From: CAZEJS01 sp964512645
GTDB taxonomy: Bacteria > Actinomycetota > Geothermincolia > Fen-727 > Anoxymicrobiaceae
Reading direction: 5' to 3'
Length of the DNA: 64,000 nucleotides
NCBI GenBank assembly: GCA_964512645.1
Contig: CAZEJS010000003.1
Span: forward strand, 102,682 to 166,681
Positions 8,413-17,514 of this stretch are shown piece by piece. Under the pieces are notes generated by a model. That model saw only the letters and a program-made list of their open reading frames with translations. It had not been told where the DNA came from and made no database searches. How positions within the stretch are numbered: position 1 is the stretch's first letter; every line of letters starts with the position of its first letter. The translations under genes were made by a program, and so were the position numbers.

Positions 8413-9335
8413 TGGCCAGACGCAGCGGCGATCCCGGGGGTGTGATGGAGACGCGCAGGATCAGGCGCGCTCCGGCCGCGGGGGGCTTCTCCGAACGGAT
8501 AGTGGGCGCCGTTTTATTCGCGGCCATCTTCCTGGGCACTCTCATCTGGGGCGCGCTGCCGTTCACGTTCGCCGTGGCGCTTGCGGCGGTGATCGGCTCG
8601 ATAGAACTGTTCAGCCTGTTCGAGACGAAGGGCCAGGCGACCCCGACCGCCGCCGCGGTAGGCATCGCGGGGTCGCTCGCATACGTATTCCTTGCGCACT
8701 ACAAGCCGGTCGAGAGCATCGGGTACGTAACCATTGGCGTAATATTCGTGAGTTTCATGTGGTACATGTTCGTGCTCCGCCACGTGAAACCGACCAAGGC
8801 GGTGGCGCTGACCGTCTTCGCCCCGCTTCTGACGGGCCTTTGCCTGAGCTACTTCGTCCTGCTGCGGGACACCGCGAGCAGGGCGAGCCTCCATCACAGC
8901 CGCGGCTGGTGGATCGTGCTCTTCGTCGTTCTCCTCATCTGGGTGTACGACATCTGCGCGTGGGCGGTAGGGCGCAAGATCGGACGTCGAAAGATGGCCC
9001 CCTCGATCAGCCCCAACAAGAGCTGGGAGGGAACCATCGCGGGCACACTGGGGGTCCTGGCGGCGTCCGCGCTGTTCCGGCTGGTGATAGTCGCCATCAA
9101 CGGCGGCAGGGAGTTCCCCTGGTTCACTTACGGCTGCGCGATGGTTATAGGGGTCATCGTGGTCGTCTTCGGCCCGCTTGGAGACCTGTCCGAATCTCTC
9201 GTCAAGCGCGACTACGGTGTCAAGGACATGGGCAAGATGATCCCCGGACACGGCGGGATCATGGACAGGTTCGATTCGAGTTTCTTCACCGTGCCCATCG
9301 TCTACTACGTGGTCTTCTACTTTTTCATCAGGTAG
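8412..9335 (+). CDS. cdsA: Phosphatidate cytidylyltransferase (CDP-diglyceride synthase)
   Basis: This 307-residue polytopic membrane enzyme makes CDP-diacylglycerol, the precursor for the CDP-alcohol transferase at 14855. About seven to eight hydrophobic segments are visible. The C-terminal family signature runs from SPNKSWEGT through SLVKRDYGVKDMGKMIPGHGG to DRFDS. The start ATG 8412 overlaps the frr stop; an internal ATG at 8445 is also possible. The order frr-cdsA-dxr-rseP-ispG is conserved in many Gram-positive bacteria. Confidence 0.93.
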   Translation: MARRSGDPGGVMETRRIRRAPAAGGFSERIVGAVLFAAIFLGTLIWGALPFTFAVALAAVIGSIELFSLFETKGQATPTAAAVGIAGSLAYVFLAHYKPVESIGYVTIGVIFVSFMWYMFVLRHVKPTKAVALTVFAPLLTGLCLSYFVLLRDTASRASLHHSRGWWIVLFVVLLIWVYDICAWAVGRKIGRRKMAPSISPNKSWEGTIAGTLGVLAASALFRLVIVAINGGREFPWFTYGCAMVIGVIVVVFGPLGDLSESLVKRDYGVKDMGKMIPGHGGIMDRFDSSFFTVPIVYYVVFYFFIR

Positions 9336-9372
9336 CCGCCGTGTCCCGGCTCGCGAGCCCCGAGGTGTCACG

Positions 9373-10536
9373 TTGAAAAGGGTCATCCTGCTGGGCTCCA
9401 CCGGCTCCATAGGCACCCAGGCCGTCGAGGTTGCGCGCGCTCGCGACGATATCGAGATCGTTGCCCTGTCCGCTCTCCGGAACGGGGAACTGCTCCTGGA
9501 CCAGGCGCGCCTGCTGGGGGTGCGGGACGCGGCCCTCGGTGATCGCGGAGCCGCCGACCGGTTCCGCCCGCTCTTCGAAGACGCGGGTGTGGAGTTGCTC
9601 GCCGGCCGGGAGGGAGTCCTGGAGCTCCTCGACCGGGTCGAGTGCGACATCGTGCTCAACTCGATAGTCGGTTCCGCGGGCCTGGAGCCGACGCTCGCCG
9701 CGTTGCGGGGAGGCCGGACCCTGGCGCTGGCCAACAAGGAGAGCCTGGTGGCCGGCGGGGACCTGGTCATGAAGAAGGCCGGGGAATCGGGAGCGCTGAT
9801 AGTGCCCGTGGACAGCGAGCACTCGGCGGTGTTTCAGTGCCTTCTCGGAGAAAGTCCGGCCGCCGTCGCGCGAATTGTGCTGACGGCTTCCGGCGGGCCT
9901 TTCAGGGGCAGGAGCGCCGGGTCGCTTGCCGGCGTGACCGCCCCGGAGGCGCTGGCGCACCCGACGTGGAACATGGGACCCAAGGTCACGATAGACTCGG
10001 CTACCTTGATGAACAAGGGCCTGGAGGTCCTGGAGGCGCACCACCTCTTCGACGTGCCGCTGCAGCGGATAGACGTGCTGGTGCACCCGCAGAGCGTGGT
10101 GCACTCGATGGTCGAAATGGTCGATGGTTCGGTGCTGGCGCATCTGGGGGTGCCCGACATGCGCATTCCCATCCAGTACGCCATGACGTACCCGCGAAGG
10201 GCGCCGGGCCCGGCGGAATCACTGTCGCTGGCGGGGTACGGCAGCCTGACGTTCGAGGAAGTGGACCGGAAGACCTTTCCCGCGCTCGACCTGGCGTACG
10301 AGGCGGGCAGGGCCGGCGGCACGGTGCCGGCGGCGATGAACGCCGCGAACGAGGAGGCTGTTGCTGCTTTTCTGGACGGGCGCATCACCTTCGCGGACAT
10401 TACCGGTGTTATCCTGGACGCGGTGGAAGGGCACGAGAGGCTCGAGGCGGGGAGCATCGAGGAGATAAGGGAAGCCGAATCACAGGCGAGGCGGCTGGCC
10501 GGGGCCGCGGTCGCCGGCAGGGGGCGGAGAGCTTGA
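9373..10536 (+). CDS. dxr: 1-deoxy-D-xylulose 5-phosphate reductoisomerase
   Basis: This 387-residue NADPH-dependent enzyme makes 2-C-methyl-D-erythritol 4-phosphate in the MEP isoprenoid pathway. The N-terminal nucleotide-binding motif is LLGSTGSIGTQ. ALANKESLVAGG and PVDSEHSAVFQC hold substrate and metal ligands, and NMGPKVTIDSATLMNKGLE is standard. It starts at TTG 9373, giving MKRVILLGSTG with no extra residues. Its stop overlaps the rseP start. The second MEP enzyme, ispG, lies two genes downstream. Confidence 0.95.
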   Translation: MKRVILLGSTGSIGTQAVEVARARDDIEIVALSALRNGELLLDQARLLGVRDAALGDRGAADRFRPLFEDAGVELLAGREGVLELLDRVECDIVLNSIVGSAGLEPTLAALRGGRTLALANKESLVAGGDLVMKKAGESGALIVPVDSEHSAVFQCLLGESPAAVARIVLTASGGPFRGRSAGSLAGVTAPEALAHPTWNMGPKVTIDSATLMNKGLEVLEAHHLFDVPLQRIDVLVHPQSVVHSMVEMVDGSVLAHLGVPDMRIPIQYAMTYPRRAPGPAESLSLAGYGSLTFEEVDRKTFPALDLAYEAGRAGGTVPAAMNAANEEAVAAFLDGRITFADITGVILDAVEGHERLEAGSIEEIREAESQARRLAGAAVAGRGRRA

Positions 10537-11681
10537 CGTTCGTCGCGGCGGTTACCTGGGCATCGGCGTGGGCCGTCATATGGAAGGTGGCCGCCGCGGT
10601 CCTGGTAATCGCCTTCATGATACTTACCCACGAACTGGGCCATTACTTCGCGGCGAAACGGGTGGGGATCAAAGTCGAGCAGTTCTCCATAGGCTTCGGC
10701 CCCGAGATTGTCGGATGGGACCGCGGTGAGACCCGTTACTCGATCAAATGGGTGCTGGCGGGCGGGTCGGTGAAGATCGCCGGCATGAACCCCGAGGAAG
10801 AGGTCCCGGAGGAGGACCTCCCCCGCACCTACTACCGTGCTCCGGCCTGGAAGAGGGCGGTGGTGATCCTGGCCGGCTCGTTCGTCCACGTGGTTATCGC
10901 GTTCATCCTCTTCTACCTGGTCTTCTGGCCGGTTGGGCACAAGGAGCTAACAGGCTCGAACACGATAGGCGGCGTGCAGCGTGAGGTGCAGGTCACCCGG
11001 ACACGCTCCGTCCCCGGCCCCGCCTACGAAGCCGGACTCAAGAAAGGCGACACCATCGTTTCGGTGGCGGGCCGCCCCACTTCCGACTGGAAGCTGCTTA
11101 CCAGGGTCATCCGCAGGCTGCCGGGGCGGGTCGTCAAGGTCGACTTCGTCCGCGGCGGGAGCGCCTCGGGGGTGTCGCTGAAGCTTCTCGACGTCGAGAA
11201 CACCGGCATCATGGGGATAACGCAGAGTACCAGGACCGTACGCAGCAATCCGGTCGCCGCCGTGGGGCAGTCGTTCAAGGCGCTCGGCGAGGTGACGGCG
11301 GCTTTCTTCAAGGGCATAGCCTCGCTCTTTTCGCTGGGTACGCTGAAGATGCTTATCGGGATAACGCCCCGGACCGTGGAAGGCCCTCGGAGCGTGGTCG
11401 GCGCCGCACAGCTGACATATCAGGCGGCAGAACTGGGCAGTGCGTACCTGCTCTTCATGCTGGGCGAGCTTTTCCTGTTCCTGGCGGTGTTCAACCTCCT
11501 CCCGCTGCCGCCGCTGGACGGCGGTCACCTGCTGGTCATCGTGGTCGAAAAGGTCTTCCACAAGCAGGTGGACGTCAAGACGTTCGCCAAGGTGGCATGG
11601 GTGGTGATCATCGTGCTCTCGGTGGTGGCCCTCAGGCTTGCGCTCATGGACATCTTCAGCCCTCTGAAGAGTCCGTTCTGA
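10533..11681 (+). CDS. rseP: Site-2 intramembrane metalloprotease RseP/RasP
   Basis: This 382-residue membrane protease cleaves anti-sigma factors and remnant signal peptides. The zinc motif HELGH lies at about residues 33-37 in the first transmembrane segment. A single PDZ domain follows (PAYEAGLKKGDTIVSVAGR), and the third metal ligand is in LLPLPPLDGGHLL near the C-terminus. TTG 10533 overlaps the dxr stop and is preceded by GGGCGGAGA. A much longer open frame upstream is an out-of-frame shadow of dxr. Confidence 0.93.
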   Translation: MTFVAAVTWASAWAVIWKVAAAVLVIAFMILTHELGHYFAAKRVGIKVEQFSIGFGPEIVGWDRGETRYSIKWVLAGGSVKIAGMNPEEEVPEEDLPRTYYRAPAWKRAVVILAGSFVHVVIAFILFYLVFWPVGHKELTGSNTIGGVQREVQVTRTRSVPGPAYEAGLKKGDTIVSVAGRPTSDWKLLTRVIRRLPGRVVKVDFVRGGSASGVSLKLLDVENTGIMGITQSTRTVRSNPVAAVGQSFKALGEVTAAFFKGIASLFSLGTLKMLIGITPRTVEGPRSVVGAAQLTYQAAELGSAYLLFMLGELFLFLAVFNLLPLPPLDGGHLLVIVVEKVFHKQVDVKTFAKVAWVVIIVLSVVALRLALMDIFSPLKSPF

Positions 11682-11842
11682 GAGCTCGTTCGTATCAACA
11701 GGTGAGCAGGCCCGACGTTGGGCGGATGCCGCGCGCCCTCCCGCGCCGGCGACCACGCGGGCAAGGCACTATGGGATAATGCTGATGTCACGGCGCCGCT
11801 CCGGCAGGACGGCCGGCGCCCGAGGGGCATGCCAGGCACGGG

Positions 11843-12916
11843 ATGATGGAGAGAAGAGCGACAAGACGGATAATGCTGGGGAGCGTGCCGGTTGGCGGCG
11901 GCGCGACGGTGAGCGTGCAGTCGATGACCAACACTCCCACTGACGACCCCGGCGCGACACTCGCCCAGATCCGGGAACTAGAGAGCGCCGGTTGTGAGAT
12001 AGTCAGGGTCGCCGTGCCCGACTCCGCCGCCGCGGAGTCCCTCCCCGGGATCATCGCCGGGACGCACATCCCGGTGGTTGCCGACCTGCATTTCGACTGG
12101 CAGCTGGCCTTCCTGGTAATGGAAGCGGGGGCCCACGGGATACGGATCAACCCCGGCACAATCGCCAGCAAGCAGCGCCTGAGGGAGATCGGCCTCGAGG
12201 CCGCCGCGCGGGGCGTCTGCGTTCGCGTCGGGGTCAACGCGGGGTCGGTCGAGAAGGGGCGCAAAGCCAGGGGAAGGAGGGCCGAGGCCGAGGCGCTGGC
12301 GGTGAGCGCCCTGGAGGGCGTCGCGATCATGGAATCGTGCGGGGTCGAGAACATCAAGGTCAGCGTGAAAGCGTCGGACGTTCCCCGCACGCTCGAGGCG
12401 TACCGTATCGTCTCGGAGCGCACCGACTGGCCGCTCCACGTTGGCCTGACCGAAGCGGGGACGCTGTGGTCCGGCACCATCAAGAGCGCGGTCGGCATAG
12501 GGGCGCTCCTGGCGGGCGGGATAGGCGACACAATTCGCGTGTCGCTGACCGCTCCCCCGGTCGAGGAGGTCAGGGTAGGGCGGAGGATACTCTCTTCCCT
12601 GGGACTGGCGCCGGCCGGCCCGGAAGTGATATCTTGCCCGACGTGTGCCCGAAGCGAGATAGACGTGATAGATCTTGCGACACGCGTGGAGCAGGCGCTC
12701 GAGGGCCTGCGGGCGCCGCTGACCGTGGCGGTGATGGGGTGCGCGGTGAACGGCCCGGGAGAGGCGCGCGAAGCGGACATCGGCATCGCCGGAGGCCGGG
12801 AATCCGGGCTGCTGTTCGTCAAAGGGGAGATGCTCAGAAAGGTGCCTCCCGGGAGAATGCTCGAAGAGCTCCTGCGCGAGATCGACAAGGCCGCCCGGGA
12901 GATGTCGGAAGGATAG
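11843..12916 (+). CDS. ispG: 4-hydroxy-3-methylbut-2-enyl diphosphate synthase (GcpE)
   Basis: This 357-residue [4Fe-4S] enzyme converts MEcPP to HMBPP in the MEP pathway. The TIM-barrel half opens MLGSVPVGGGATVSVQSMTN and contains VADLHFDW and HGIRINPG. The iron-sulfur ligands are visible in ISCPTCARSEID and VMGCAVNGPGEA. ATG 11843 and the adjacent ATG 11846 are both possible; no strong ribosome-binding site separates them. It lies 161 bases after rseP, so it may have its own promoter, although I see no convincing one. Confidence 0.94.
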   Translation: MMERRATRRIMLGSVPVGGGATVSVQSMTNTPTDDPGATLAQIRELESAGCEIVRVAVPDSAAAESLPGIIAGTHIPVVADLHFDWQLAFLVMEAGAHGIRINPGTIASKQRLREIGLEAAARGVCVRVGVNAGSVEKGRKARGRRAEAEALAVSALEGVAIMESCGVENIKVSVKASDVPRTLEAYRIVSERTDWPLHVGLTEAGTLWSGTIKSAVGIGALLAGGIGDTIRVSLTAPPVEEVRVGRRILSSLGLAPAGPEVISCPTCARSEIDVIDLATRVEQALEGLRAPLTVAVMGCAVNGPGEAREADIGIAGGRESGLLFVKGEMLRKVPPGRMLEELLREIDKAAREMSEG

Positions 12917-12920
12917 AAGG

Positions 12921-14627
12921 TTGCAGTTCACAAGGGTTCTGGTCCCCACTCTGAAGGAGAAGCCGGCCGAGGCTGAGGTGCTGAGCCACGAGCTGCTGCT
13001 GCGCGCGGGCATGATGCGTTCGGTCGCCTCGGGCGTCTATACGCTGCTGCCCCTGGGCTGCCGGGCGCTGGACGCCATCGAGAACATCGTCCGCGAAGAG
13101 CTGAACAGGGCCGGTGCCATGGAGGTCGTCCTCCCCAGCCTGCACCCTTCGGACCCGTGGATCGGCAGCGGGCGCTGGTTCGCCTACGGGGCGGAGATGA
13201 TGCGGCTCAAGGACCGCCAGGGGCGGGATTTCTGCCTGGGCCCCACGGCGGAGGAGTTGATCACTGAAACGGTGGGGCGCGCGGCCCCCTCCTACCGGGA
13301 CCTCCCGGTGAACCTCTACCAGATACAGACCAAGTTTCGCGACGAGATGCGTCCCAGGTTCGGCCTGATGAGGGGACGCGAGTTCAGGATGATGGACGCC
13401 TACAGTTTCCACGCGGACGAGGCCGGGCTGGACGAGACTTACGCGGCGATGCGCGCGGCGTACCTGGAGATCGCCCGCAGGTGTTCACTGGTGACCGTGG
13501 TGGTCGAAGCGTCGACGGGCCTGATAGGCGGAAACGAATCGCACGAGTTCATGGTCCGCTCACAGGTGGGGGAGGACGAACTCGTCCTGTGCGGCGCCTG
13601 CGGCTACGGGGCCAACTCCGAGCTCGAGCGCCATTCCCCGGGAACGTCCTTTGGCGGCGCACCCTCGCCTCTGGAGGAGGTGCACACGCCGGGCACGACC
13701 TCCATAGAGGAGGTCTCGGCGTTCCTCGGCGTGTCTCCCGCTGATGTCGTGAAGTGCGTGCTGTACGTCCTGGATGGCGAGGTTGTCGCAGCCTTCGTGC
13801 CGGGGTACCGGGAGGTCTCCGAAGCCAAACTGGCCCGGTACCTGGGAACCGAGGAGTTCCACGTGATGAGGGACGACGAGAGGGAAGCGTTCCCCGGGCT
13901 CACCCCGGGGTTCGTTGGCCCGGTGGCGCTGGAGGGCGTGCGAGCGGTGTTCGATCTCGAGCTCCAGGGAAAGGCGGGCATGGTCACGGGCGCCAACCGG
14001 GTGGACTATCACTACCGCGGAGCCGAGGAGGGCCGCGATTTCACCGCCGAGCCGGCGGCCGACATAGCCGGGCCGGTGGGCGGAGACACCTGCGCATCCT
14101 GCGGGGCGGTCCTGGAGATCGCGCGCGGCATCGAGATCGGTCACATCTTCAAGCTGGGCGTGAAATACAGCGCCGCCCTGTCGGCCGATTTCACCGACAG
14201 GGACGGCCAGCCGAAGCCGATGATAATGGGTACGTACGGCATCGGTACTTCGAGGATGCTGCAGACCGTGGTGGAGCAGCACCACGACGATTGGGGCATC
14301 AAGTGGCCGAAAGCGGTCGCGCCTCTGCCCGTCGAGATAGTGGTCCTGGCTACCGAGGGCGGCGGGCAGGCCGCCGCGGCGTCGCGTCTCCAGCGCGCCC
14401 TCGGCGACAGGGGGCTGGAGGCGCTGATCGATTCGCGGGAAGTCAGCCCGGGCATCAAGTTCAACGACGCGGACCTGGTCGGGCTGCCCGTACAGCTAAT
14501 CGTCGGCAAGAAGCTGCCGGCTTCCGGCAACGTGGAGATCAAGACGCGCTACACCGGCGACAGGAAGGACGTCCCGCTTGAGACTGCCGTGGAAGAGGTC
14601 GAAAGGGCCCTCGAACGGGCGCCCTGA
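12921..14627 (+). CDS. proS: Prolyl-tRNA synthetase (bacterial type, with editing domain)
   Basis: This 568-residue class II synthetase is of the long bacterial type. Catalytic motifs are visible in GVYTLLPLGCRALDAIE, GPTAEELITE, YQIQTKFRDEMRPRFGLMRGREF and IMGTYGIGTSRMLQ. A YbaK-type editing insertion occupies about residues 235-395, and the anticodon-binding domain follows it. It starts at TTG 12921, four bases after the ispG stop, with AGAAGG just upstream. The ispG-proS neighbourhood is typical of Actinobacteria. Confidence 0.95.
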   Translation: MQFTRVLVPTLKEKPAEAEVLSHELLLRAGMMRSVASGVYTLLPLGCRALDAIENIVREELNRAGAMEVVLPSLHPSDPWIGSGRWFAYGAEMMRLKDRQGRDFCLGPTAEELITETVGRAAPSYRDLPVNLYQIQTKFRDEMRPRFGLMRGREFRMMDAYSFHADEAGLDETYAAMRAAYLEIARRCSLVTVVVEASTGLIGGNESHEFMVRSQVGEDELVLCGACGYGANSELERHSPGTSFGGAPSPLEEVHTPGTTSIEEVSAFLGVSPADVVKCVLYVLDGEVVAAFVPGYREVSEAKLARYLGTEEFHVMRDDEREAFPGLTPGFVGPVALEGVRAVFDLELQGKAGMVTGANRVDYHYRGAEEGRDFTAEPAADIAGPVGGDTCASCGAVLEIARGIEIGHIFKLGVKYSAALSADFTDRDGQPKPMIMGTYGIGTSRMLQTVVEQHHDDWGIKWPKAVAPLPVEIVVLATEGGGQAAAASRLQRALGDRGLEALIDSREVSPGIKFNDADLVGLPVQLIVGKKLPASGNVEIKTRYTGDRKDVPLETAVEEVERALERAP

Positions 14628-14646
14628 GCCGCGCCGCGCCGAATGG

Positions 14647-14850
14647 GTGAGAGTGACCATCGCACCCGACGCCGTGATCGCCGGGATGCTCGCCGGCGCC
14701 CTGGACTCCGAGGGCATACCGCACTTCGAGAAGAAGCTGGGGTTCGACATGCCGACGGTGCCTACCAACCAGACCGCGATAATGGTGCCGGGCCGGTACC
14801 TCGAGCGGGCGACCGAGCTGTTGAGCGGCATCACCGAGATACAGGGGTAA
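14647..14850 (+). CDS. Small DUF2007-like protein
   Basis: This is a protein of about 67 residues with the pattern MLAGALDSEGIPHFEKK ... VPGRYLERATELLSGI, which resembles the DUF2007 family of putative signal-transducing or PII-like small domains. The start is uncertain. GTG 14647 or GTG 14653 are likely, because the upstream extension would overlap proS and adds Arg/Pro-rich residues unlike the family. It is coupled to the next gene by four bases. The function is unknown. Confidence 0.55.
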   Translation: MRVTIAPDAVIAGMLAGALDSEGIPHFEKKLGFDMPTVPTNQTAIMVPGRYLERATELLSGITEIQG

Positions 14851-14854
14851 CGGA

Positions 14855-15544
14855 ATGGCGGAGGACGAGGAAGCGGTGACCCGGGCCGCGGATGTCGAGG
14901 CCGCGGCGCCGGCGGAGAACGGGGGCGCCGGGAACCCGACCAGGGGACAGGTGCGCGAGGAGGGCCTGCGCTGGTTCGGCGACTTCTATTTCCGGCCGTT
15001 CTTCTGGTTCTTCGGCGTTACGCGTATGTCCCCGAACGTCATCACCATCCTGGGGATGGGCATGGCCGTGGCGTGCGGTTACTTTCTCTCGGTCGGCAGC
15101 GTGCCCCTTGCCGCGGTCTTCTTCGCGCTCTCCGGAATACTGGACCTCATGGACGGGTACGTCGCCAAGAAACTGGACAGGGTCACCGAGTTCGGCTCTT
15201 TCCTCGACTCGTTCTCCGACAGGGTAAGCGACGCGGCCATATACCTGGGGATCGCCCTCCTCTACATGCGCAGGGATGAAGGGGTCTACGTGGGGTTGGC
15301 CTTCGTGCTCCTCGTCGTTTCCTTCCTCATCAGCTATACGCGTGCGAAGGCGGAGGCGCTCGGCGTAACCTGCAAGGCCGGGCTCATGGCCAGGGCGCCG
15401 CGCTTCCTCGCGGTGGGGCTCGGGCTGTTCTTCAACGGTCTTTCGCCATGGGTCCTCAGGGGAGTGCTCTGGGCCGTGTCGGCGCTGATGGTCGAGACGC
15501 TGATGGCGCGCCTCGTGGAAGTCTGGAAGGCGCTCGACAGGTGA
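14855..15544 (+). CDS. CDP-alcohol phosphatidyltransferase, probable phosphatidylinositol-phosphate synthase
   Basis: This 229-residue membrane enzyme joins CDP-diacylglycerol to an alcohol. The signature D-x2-DG-x2-A[RK]-x8-G-x3-D-x3-D is visible around residues 95-123 as DLMDGYVAKK, then GSFLDSFSD. The usual Arg of DGxxAR is Lys here. About six hydrophobic segments are present, with an extra Ala/Glu-rich N-terminus of about 35 residues. It is followed directly by a PatA-like acyltransferase and then a PimA-like mannosyltransferase, the order of mycobacterial pgsA1-patA-pimA. I therefore infer inositol phosphate as the alcohol; glycerol phosphate (PgsA) is the alternative. Confidence 0.8.
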   Translation: MAEDEEAVTRAADVEAAAPAENGGAGNPTRGQVREEGLRWFGDFYFRPFFWFFGVTRMSPNVITILGMGMAVACGYFLSVGSVPLAAVFFALSGILDLMDGYVAKKLDRVTEFGSFLDSFSDRVSDAAIYLGIALLYMRRDEGVYVGLAFVLLVVSFLISYTRAKAEALGVTCKAGLMARAPRFLAVGLGLFFNGLSPWVLRGVLWAVSALMVETLMARLVEVWKALDR

Positions 15545-16419
15545 AGCTCACTTACTATCTCTTTCTCGCCGCCGACAGGGTGGTGGCCAGGCTGCCGGTC
15601 CGCTTCACCAGGGCCGCGGCCCGCGCCGGATCGCTCCTGTACCTGTACCTGTTCCCGCGCAAGCGCCGCCTGGTGGAGAAGAACATGAGGCGGGCCCTCG
15701 GGCCGGAGGCTTCCGACGCGCAGGTGCGGCGGACCGCCCGCAGGTGCGCGAGGTACTACGCGGACTACTGGGTGGACATACTCTGGTTGCCCACCAAGTC
15801 CCGCGAGTACGTCCTGGAGCGTTTCGACAAGATCAACAGGGAACCGCTGGAGGCCGCGGTTGCCGCAGGCCGGGGCCTGATCATCGTGCTGCCGCACTTC
15901 GGATCCTGGGAGGCGGGGGCCGTCTACCTGTCCAGCCTGGGCGACTTCGCCGCGGTCGCGGAGGTACTGAAGCCGCCGGAGCTCTTCGAGATGTTCTGCA
16001 GGCTCCGGGCCGGCGTGGGGATCACCATCTTTCCTTACGACCACAAGCCCGGGACCCGGGACAGGATGGTCGAGGCGCTGAAAGGGGGGATGATACTCGC
16101 CCTGCTCTGCGACCGCGACCTCAAAGGCGGCGGCGTGGAAGTGGAGTTCTTCGGGGAAAAGACCACCCTTCCGCCGGGGCCCGCCACGCTCGCCATGCGC
16201 AGCGGCTCCCCGATCATCTGCGTGAACGTGCGCAACCTCGAAGACGGTACCTGGGTAGGACACGGGCTCGACCCTATCTGCGTCGAGGAGTGCGGCGACC
16301 AGGAATCCGTCGTCAGGGACACCATGCAGAAGATCGCCACGAGCCTCGAGGTCCTCATAAGCGAAGACCCCGCCCAGTGGCACATGTTCATGCCCGCATG
16401 GCCGTCCGACAGGGAGTGA
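15541..16419 (+). CDS. Lysophospholipid acyltransferase of the LpxL/HtrB family, PatA-like
   Basis: This 292-residue protein has the acyltransferase motif H-x4-E as HFGSWE (His119 and Glu124), and later ALLCDRDLKGGGVEVEFFG, typical of the LpxL/HtrB/PatA family. In mycobacteria PatA acylates a mannose of phosphatidylinositol mannosides on the inner membrane face. The context here, after a CDP-alcohol transferase and near a PimA homologue, supports that role. The start GTG 15541 overlaps the preceding stop. A longer frame upstream is a shadow. Confidence 0.82.
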   Translation: MKLTYYLFLAADRVVARLPVRFTRAAARAGSLLYLYLFPRKRRLVEKNMRRALGPEASDAQVRRTARRCARYYADYWVDILWLPTKSREYVLERFDKINREPLEAAVAAGRGLIIVLPHFGSWEAGAVYLSSLGDFAAVAEVLKPPELFEMFCRLRAGVGITIFPYDHKPGTRDRMVEALKGGMILALLCDRDLKGGGVEVEFFGEKTTLPPGPATLAMRSGSPIICVNVRNLEDGTWVGHGLDPICVEECGDQESVVRDTMQKIATSLEVLISEDPAQWHMFMPAWPSDRE

Positions 16420-17514
16420 TCAGGCGAGCACCCGGGAGACAGCCTCCGCGGTGTCTTTCTGGCGCACCAGGGACCCGTGCGTTCCCTCAACCTGAACAGG
16501 AGCCGACAGCCCGTGCTCACGGGCGAAAGCCGCCAGGCTCGCCGGGTCGTTCAGCCAGGCCTTACAGGTTCCGAGCACGGTAACCACCGCCTCCTGCCCG
16601 GCGGGAAAGCGGGGAGCGGGGAGCGAGGCGATGAGTCTCGAGAGGCTTATCCGCTTCCCTCCTTCGGCGCGCGCCGTCGGCCTTGCCGCCTCCGCCAGCA
16701 CCGAGGCGAGGCTGCATTCCCTGAACGCGTCCACGTCGTGGTGTCCCCGGGCGTCCCTGGCGGGCGGGTCGATGGCCACCGCACTGCGGACCGCGCCGCG
16801 GGAAGCGAGTTCGATCGCCAGGAGGCCCCCCAGTCCGGCCCCGACGGCGTCTGTCCGGGCGTTACGGGATCTCGTCTTCAGCTCTTCGAGGGCGCCGTCC
16901 ATGAGCTCCCCCATCGCCGGGTCGCCTATGCCCCTCGGGTTCAGGCCGTGGCCGTCGAGGTCGATGGTCAGCGTGTCGTACCCGCGGCAGGCGAAGGCCT
17001 CCGCGAGACGGGCGGCGTCCGCGCGGGTTCCTCCGTAGTCGTGCAGCAGGAGGACGGCGCCCCCGACTGACCGCGGCTCGCAGCCGCGGAAATAAGTGCC
17101 GGGAACCGAAACGCCGGTAAGTTCCACCGAGAGGTCTTCGCCGCAGGACCGGGCGCGGTCTGAACGGGCGCTGCCGCTCCCGGGTGAACGGCGCATGACG
17201 AAGGCCAGCTGGGCGAGGGCGCCTTGAATGAGGGTTGCCACCACCAGGCCGCCGGACATCACCAGTAAGGTCTCCGCCCCCTCCAGGTCGGGAGAAGCGA
17301 AGTGGCCCCTGCCGCTGAAGTACCAGGCGCAACTGGCCGCCGCGATCGCCGCTCCCACCGCGTAGCTCGCCGCGCGCCTGTCCGGGCGGCCGGTCAGGGA
17401 CAGGCCGTTCAGGCGTTTCCAGGCGACGACTACCTGCCACAGGCCCAGGAAGAAAAAGACGAAGAACAGGAACATGGCCGGCAGGTCTCCCCGCATATGC
17501 ATCAGGCGTGTCAT
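16420..17514 (-). CDS. Membrane-anchored alpha/beta-hydrolase-fold protein lacking the catalytic serine
   Basis: The protein has 364 residues. Three hydrophobic segments occupy the first 120 or so (MFLFFVFFFLGLW; ASYAVGAAIAAASCAWYF; LLVMSGGLVVATLIQ). An alpha/beta-hydrolase domain follows with LLLHDYGGTRADAARLAEAF and LTIDLDGHGLNPRG. The nucleophile elbow, expected as GxSxGG, reads VGAGLGG, so the serine is glycine; I checked the codons (GTC GGG GCC GGA CTG). It may be a non-catalytic or altered member. ATG 17514 follows AAAGGGGGA and overlaps the stop of the PAP2-like gene, so the two form an operon opposite to their neighbours. Confidence 0.7.
   Translation of the reverse strand: MTRLMHMRGDLPAMFLFFVFFFLGLWQVVVAWKRLNGLSLTGRPDRRAASYAVGAAIAAASCAWYFSGRGHFASPDLEGAETLLVMSGGLVVATLIQGALAQLAFVMRRSPGSGSARSDRARSCGEDLSVELTGVSVPGTYFRGCEPRSVGGAVLLLHDYGGTRADAARLAEAFACRGYDTLTIDLDGHGLNPRGIGDPAMGELMDGALEELKTRSRNARTDAVGAGLGGLLAIELASRGAVRSAVAIDPPARDARGHHDVDAFRECSLASVLAEAARPTARAEGGKRISLSRLIASLPAPRFPAGQEAVVTVLGTCKAWLNDPASLAAFAREHGLSAPVQVEGTHGSLVRQKDTAEAVSRVLA

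Noticed and set aside
14643..14879. Alternative open frame beginning ATG 14643 between proS and the CDP-alcohol transferase
   Set aside because: Its product is Arg/Gly/Asp-rich with no family resemblance, while the overlapping frame encodes a recognisable DUF2007-like domain.
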